DNA from: SOIA01 sp050116035
Lineage (GTDB): Bacteria; Acidobacteriota; Aminicenantia; Aminicenantales; Aminicenantaceae
DNA: 7,132 nt
Direction: 5' to 3'
Assembly: GCA_050116035.1 (NCBI GenBank)
Contig: JASFPJ010000168.1
Coordinates: forward strand, 1 to 7,132
Below are positions 5,788-7,132 of this stretch, one piece after another; position 1 is the stretch's first letter, and the number at the start of each line of letters is the position of its first letter. A program made the translations under genes and the position numbers. The notes beneath the pieces were generated by a model, which was not told the DNA's origin, did not search any database, and saw only the letters and a list, made by a program, of their open reading frames with translations.

Positions 5788-7132
5788 AAAGAAAAATTGT
5801 AGCCATTATCGTTCTTCTCTATTTTACTTCCTTTCTCTCCCTCAACGCCCAATGGGCGAGAACTTACGGAGGAAGCGGGGATGACTTTGCTTATTCCATC
5901 CAGCAGACAGCAGATGGAGGGTATATCGTCGCAGGCACAACGAAATCTTTTGATGATGTATATTATGAAGATGGAGACATTTGGGTATTAAAGCTCGCTT
6001 CAGATGGGACTGTCGAGTGGCAGAAAACATATGGAAAATATGATCAGTATAACGAGGATGAGGTTTATTCCATCCAGCAGACCAATGATGGAGGGTATAT
6101 TGTTGTGGGCCATTATTCATTATCGTATGATAGTTGGATTTTAAAGCTCTCCTCCAGTGGAGATATCGAATGGCAAAAAGTCTGCGAGGGTACCGCTAGA
6201 GAGATTCATTCCGTTCAGCAGGTCATTGATGGAGGGTATACAATTGCCTTGGGAGAGATCAGTTATTACTCGTCGGGGTACAATTATGATAGTTATGTTT
6301 TAAAACTCGCATCGGATGGGGCTATAGAGTGGCAGAAGACATACGGGGATTATTCCTCGGATAGGTCTCGTTCCATGCAGCAGACCAGTGATGGAGGGTA
6401 TATCATTGCAGGGGGAACTCATTCTTTTGGAGCTGGAAGTGGAGATGTCTGGGTGCTAAAACTAACCTCGGATGGCAGTGTGGAGTGGCAGAAGGCATAT
6501 GGGGGAACTTGGGGAGAAGAGGCATCATCCATTCAGCAGACAGCAGATGGGGGGTATATCGTCGCGGGCGAAGTTCAATTTACAGGAGTTGGAAGTACGG
6601 ATATCTGGGTATTCAAGCTGGCATCAGATGGCAGTGTGGAGTGGCAGAAGACATACGGCGGAGAATCCCGGGAAAGAGTTTATTCCATCCAGCAGGCCAG
6701 TGATGGGGGGTATATCGTCGCGGGCGAAACTGAGTCTTTTTTAGTGGAGGATACAGATATCTGGGTATTCAAGCTTGCATCAGATGGCAGTGTGGAGTGG
6801 CAGAAGACGTATGGAGGAAGCCGGAAGGAAGAGGCGTCATCCATTCAGCAGACAGCAGATGGAGGGTATATCATGGCGGGCTCCACAGAGACATATGGAG
6901 CGGGAAAGCATGATTTCTTTATCCTCAAGCTTTCTCCAAACGGAGATATTGATCCCGCCTGTTATTTAGGAAATGAATCCAATGCCACTGTCTCAGACAC
7001 AAGCATTAGTCCTGTGGATACGGATATAATCCCTGAGGACGCGGCTTTCACTTTCGAAGATACGGACGTAACACCTCAAGATAGTGAGGCACTTGTCTAC
7101 AGTTTGTGTTTTGGGCAACGCATTCTGAACCT
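5784..7132 (+). CDS. Secreted seven-repeat beta-propeller-like protein (3' end outside window)
   Basis: 449 codons are visible and the frame is still open at the window edge. Residues 1-22 are a Sec signal peptide (MKRK, a hydrophobic core, cleavage after L-N-A before Gln23). Residues 24-390 are seven consecutive repeats of 51-55 residues with the pattern W-Q-K-T-Y-G-G, S-I-Q-Q-T-x-D-G-G-Y-I-V-A-G, then D-x-W-V-L-K-L-x-S-D-G-x-v-E. Boundaries are about 24-78, 79-129, 130-182, 183-234, 235-286, 287-338 and 339-390. Four short strands per repeat and seven repeats fit a seven-bladed beta-propeller. Such proteins are widespread, secreted and mostly uncharacterised; binding of a surface or extracellular ligand is a guess. 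Residues 391-442 form a Thr/Asp/Pro-rich tail with a Cys near each end (393 and 442). GGAG (5776-5779) sits 4 nt before ATG 5784. The start overlaps the preceding mini-ORF stop (ATGA). A C-terminal anchoring or sorting domain could lie beyond the window. Confidence 0.92.
   Translation, partial: MKRKIVAIIVLLYFTSFLSLNAQWARTYGGSGDDFAYSIQQTADGGYIVAGTTKSFDDVYYEDGDIWVLKLASDGTVEWQKTYGKYDQYNEDEVYSIQQTNDGGYIVVGHYSLSYDSWILKLSSSGDIEWQKVCEGTAREIHSVQQVIDGGYTIALGEISYYSSGYNYDSYVLKLASDGAIEWQKTYGDYSSDRSRSMQQTSDGGYIIAGGTHSFGAGSGDVWVLKLTSDGSVEWQKAYGGTWGEEASSIQQTADGGYIVAGEVQFTGVGSTDIWVFKLASDGSVEWQKTYGGESRERVYSIQQASDGGYIVAGETESFLVEDTDIWVFKLASDGSVEWQKTYGGSRKEEASSIQQTADGGYIMAGSTETYGAGKHDFFILKLSPNGDIDPACYLGNESNATVSDTSISPVDTDIIPEDAAFTFEDTDVTPQDSEALVYSLCFGQRILN
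5853..6953 (+). repeat. Seven tandem coding repeats of about 156 bp
   Basis: Blade-coding units start at about 5853, 6018, 6171, 6330, 6486, 6642 and 6798. The last four units are each exactly 156 bp; the first three are 165, 153 and 159 bp. Units 5 to 7 are the most alike in DNA. The 63 bp at 6600-6662 and at 6756-6818 differ at only four positions, all third-codon and synonymous, which points to recent duplication or gene conversion. Units 1 to 3 have diverged more; unit 3 loses the T-Y-G-G motif. Confidence 0.85.

Noticed and set aside
5842..6120. A 92-codon minus-strand frame containing a repeated S-A-G-W-N-K motif
   Set aside because: It lies antisense to blades 1-2 of the propeller gene, and its repeats are just the reverse complement of the blade repeats.
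5853..6953. CRISPR-like or satellite interpretation of the regular repeats
   Set aside because: Units are about 156 bp, coding and in frame, with framework conservation at protein level. There are no short identical repeats with unique spacers.
6472..6969. Alternate plus-strand frames with repeated H-Q-M-A-V-W-S-G-R-R peptides
   Set aside because: These are out-of-frame readings of the repeated blade DNA. The true frame is continuous from 5784 through the window end with a signal peptide.

Overview
The window looks like a chromosomal piece from a Gram-negative, outer-membrane-bearing bacterium of the Acidobacteriota/Aminicenantes kind. This placement is inferred. It rests on the combination of a PadR regulator, a secreted 'VWFA-related Acidobacterial' type protein, a DUF5916 outer-membrane barrel with an N-terminal CBM9-like domain, a lipoprotein and a secreted repeat protein. 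Several signal peptides end in the '-FGQ', '-FTQ' or '-NAQ' style common in those lineages. No rRNA, tRNA, transposase, integrase or CRISPR array is visible.

Layout. Positions 1-282 (+) hold the 3' part of a PadR-family regulator that begins before the window. It converges, across a 43-bp gap, on a 679-aa secreted von Willebrand factor A protein (326-2365, minus strand). Next comes a roughly 400-bp divergent intergenic region with three sites I can support: a 17-bp perfect inverted repeat (2577-2593), an orphan terminator-like hairpin with a T-run (2658-2694), and a good sigma-70-like promoter (2710-2738). That promoter should drive a DUF5916 outer-membrane protein of about 726 aa (2766-4946, +).

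After a 180-bp spacer, a 161-aa lipoprotein of unknown function (5127-5612, +) is followed by a 170-bp gap containing two overlapping mini-ORFs. The second of these shares an ATGA stop/start with the last gene. The last gene (5784 to beyond the window end, +) is a secreted protein with exactly seven repeats of about 52 residues, predicted to close as a seven-bladed beta-propeller. A Thr/Asp-rich tail follows and runs off the window edge.

How the genes relate. All four large products after the regulator carry export signals, so this is a cell-envelope/secreted neighbourhood. I see no catalytic pathway linking them. The lipoprotein, mini-ORFs and propeller gene could be one transcript. The vWA and DUF5916 genes are divergent and could share control through the central intergenic region. 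I do not see convincing evidence of a new multi-gene system. The most unusual points are the translationally coupled mini-ORF, the recently homogenised propeller blades, the degenerate metal site of the vWA protein, and the inverted repeat plus orphan terminator between the divergent genes.
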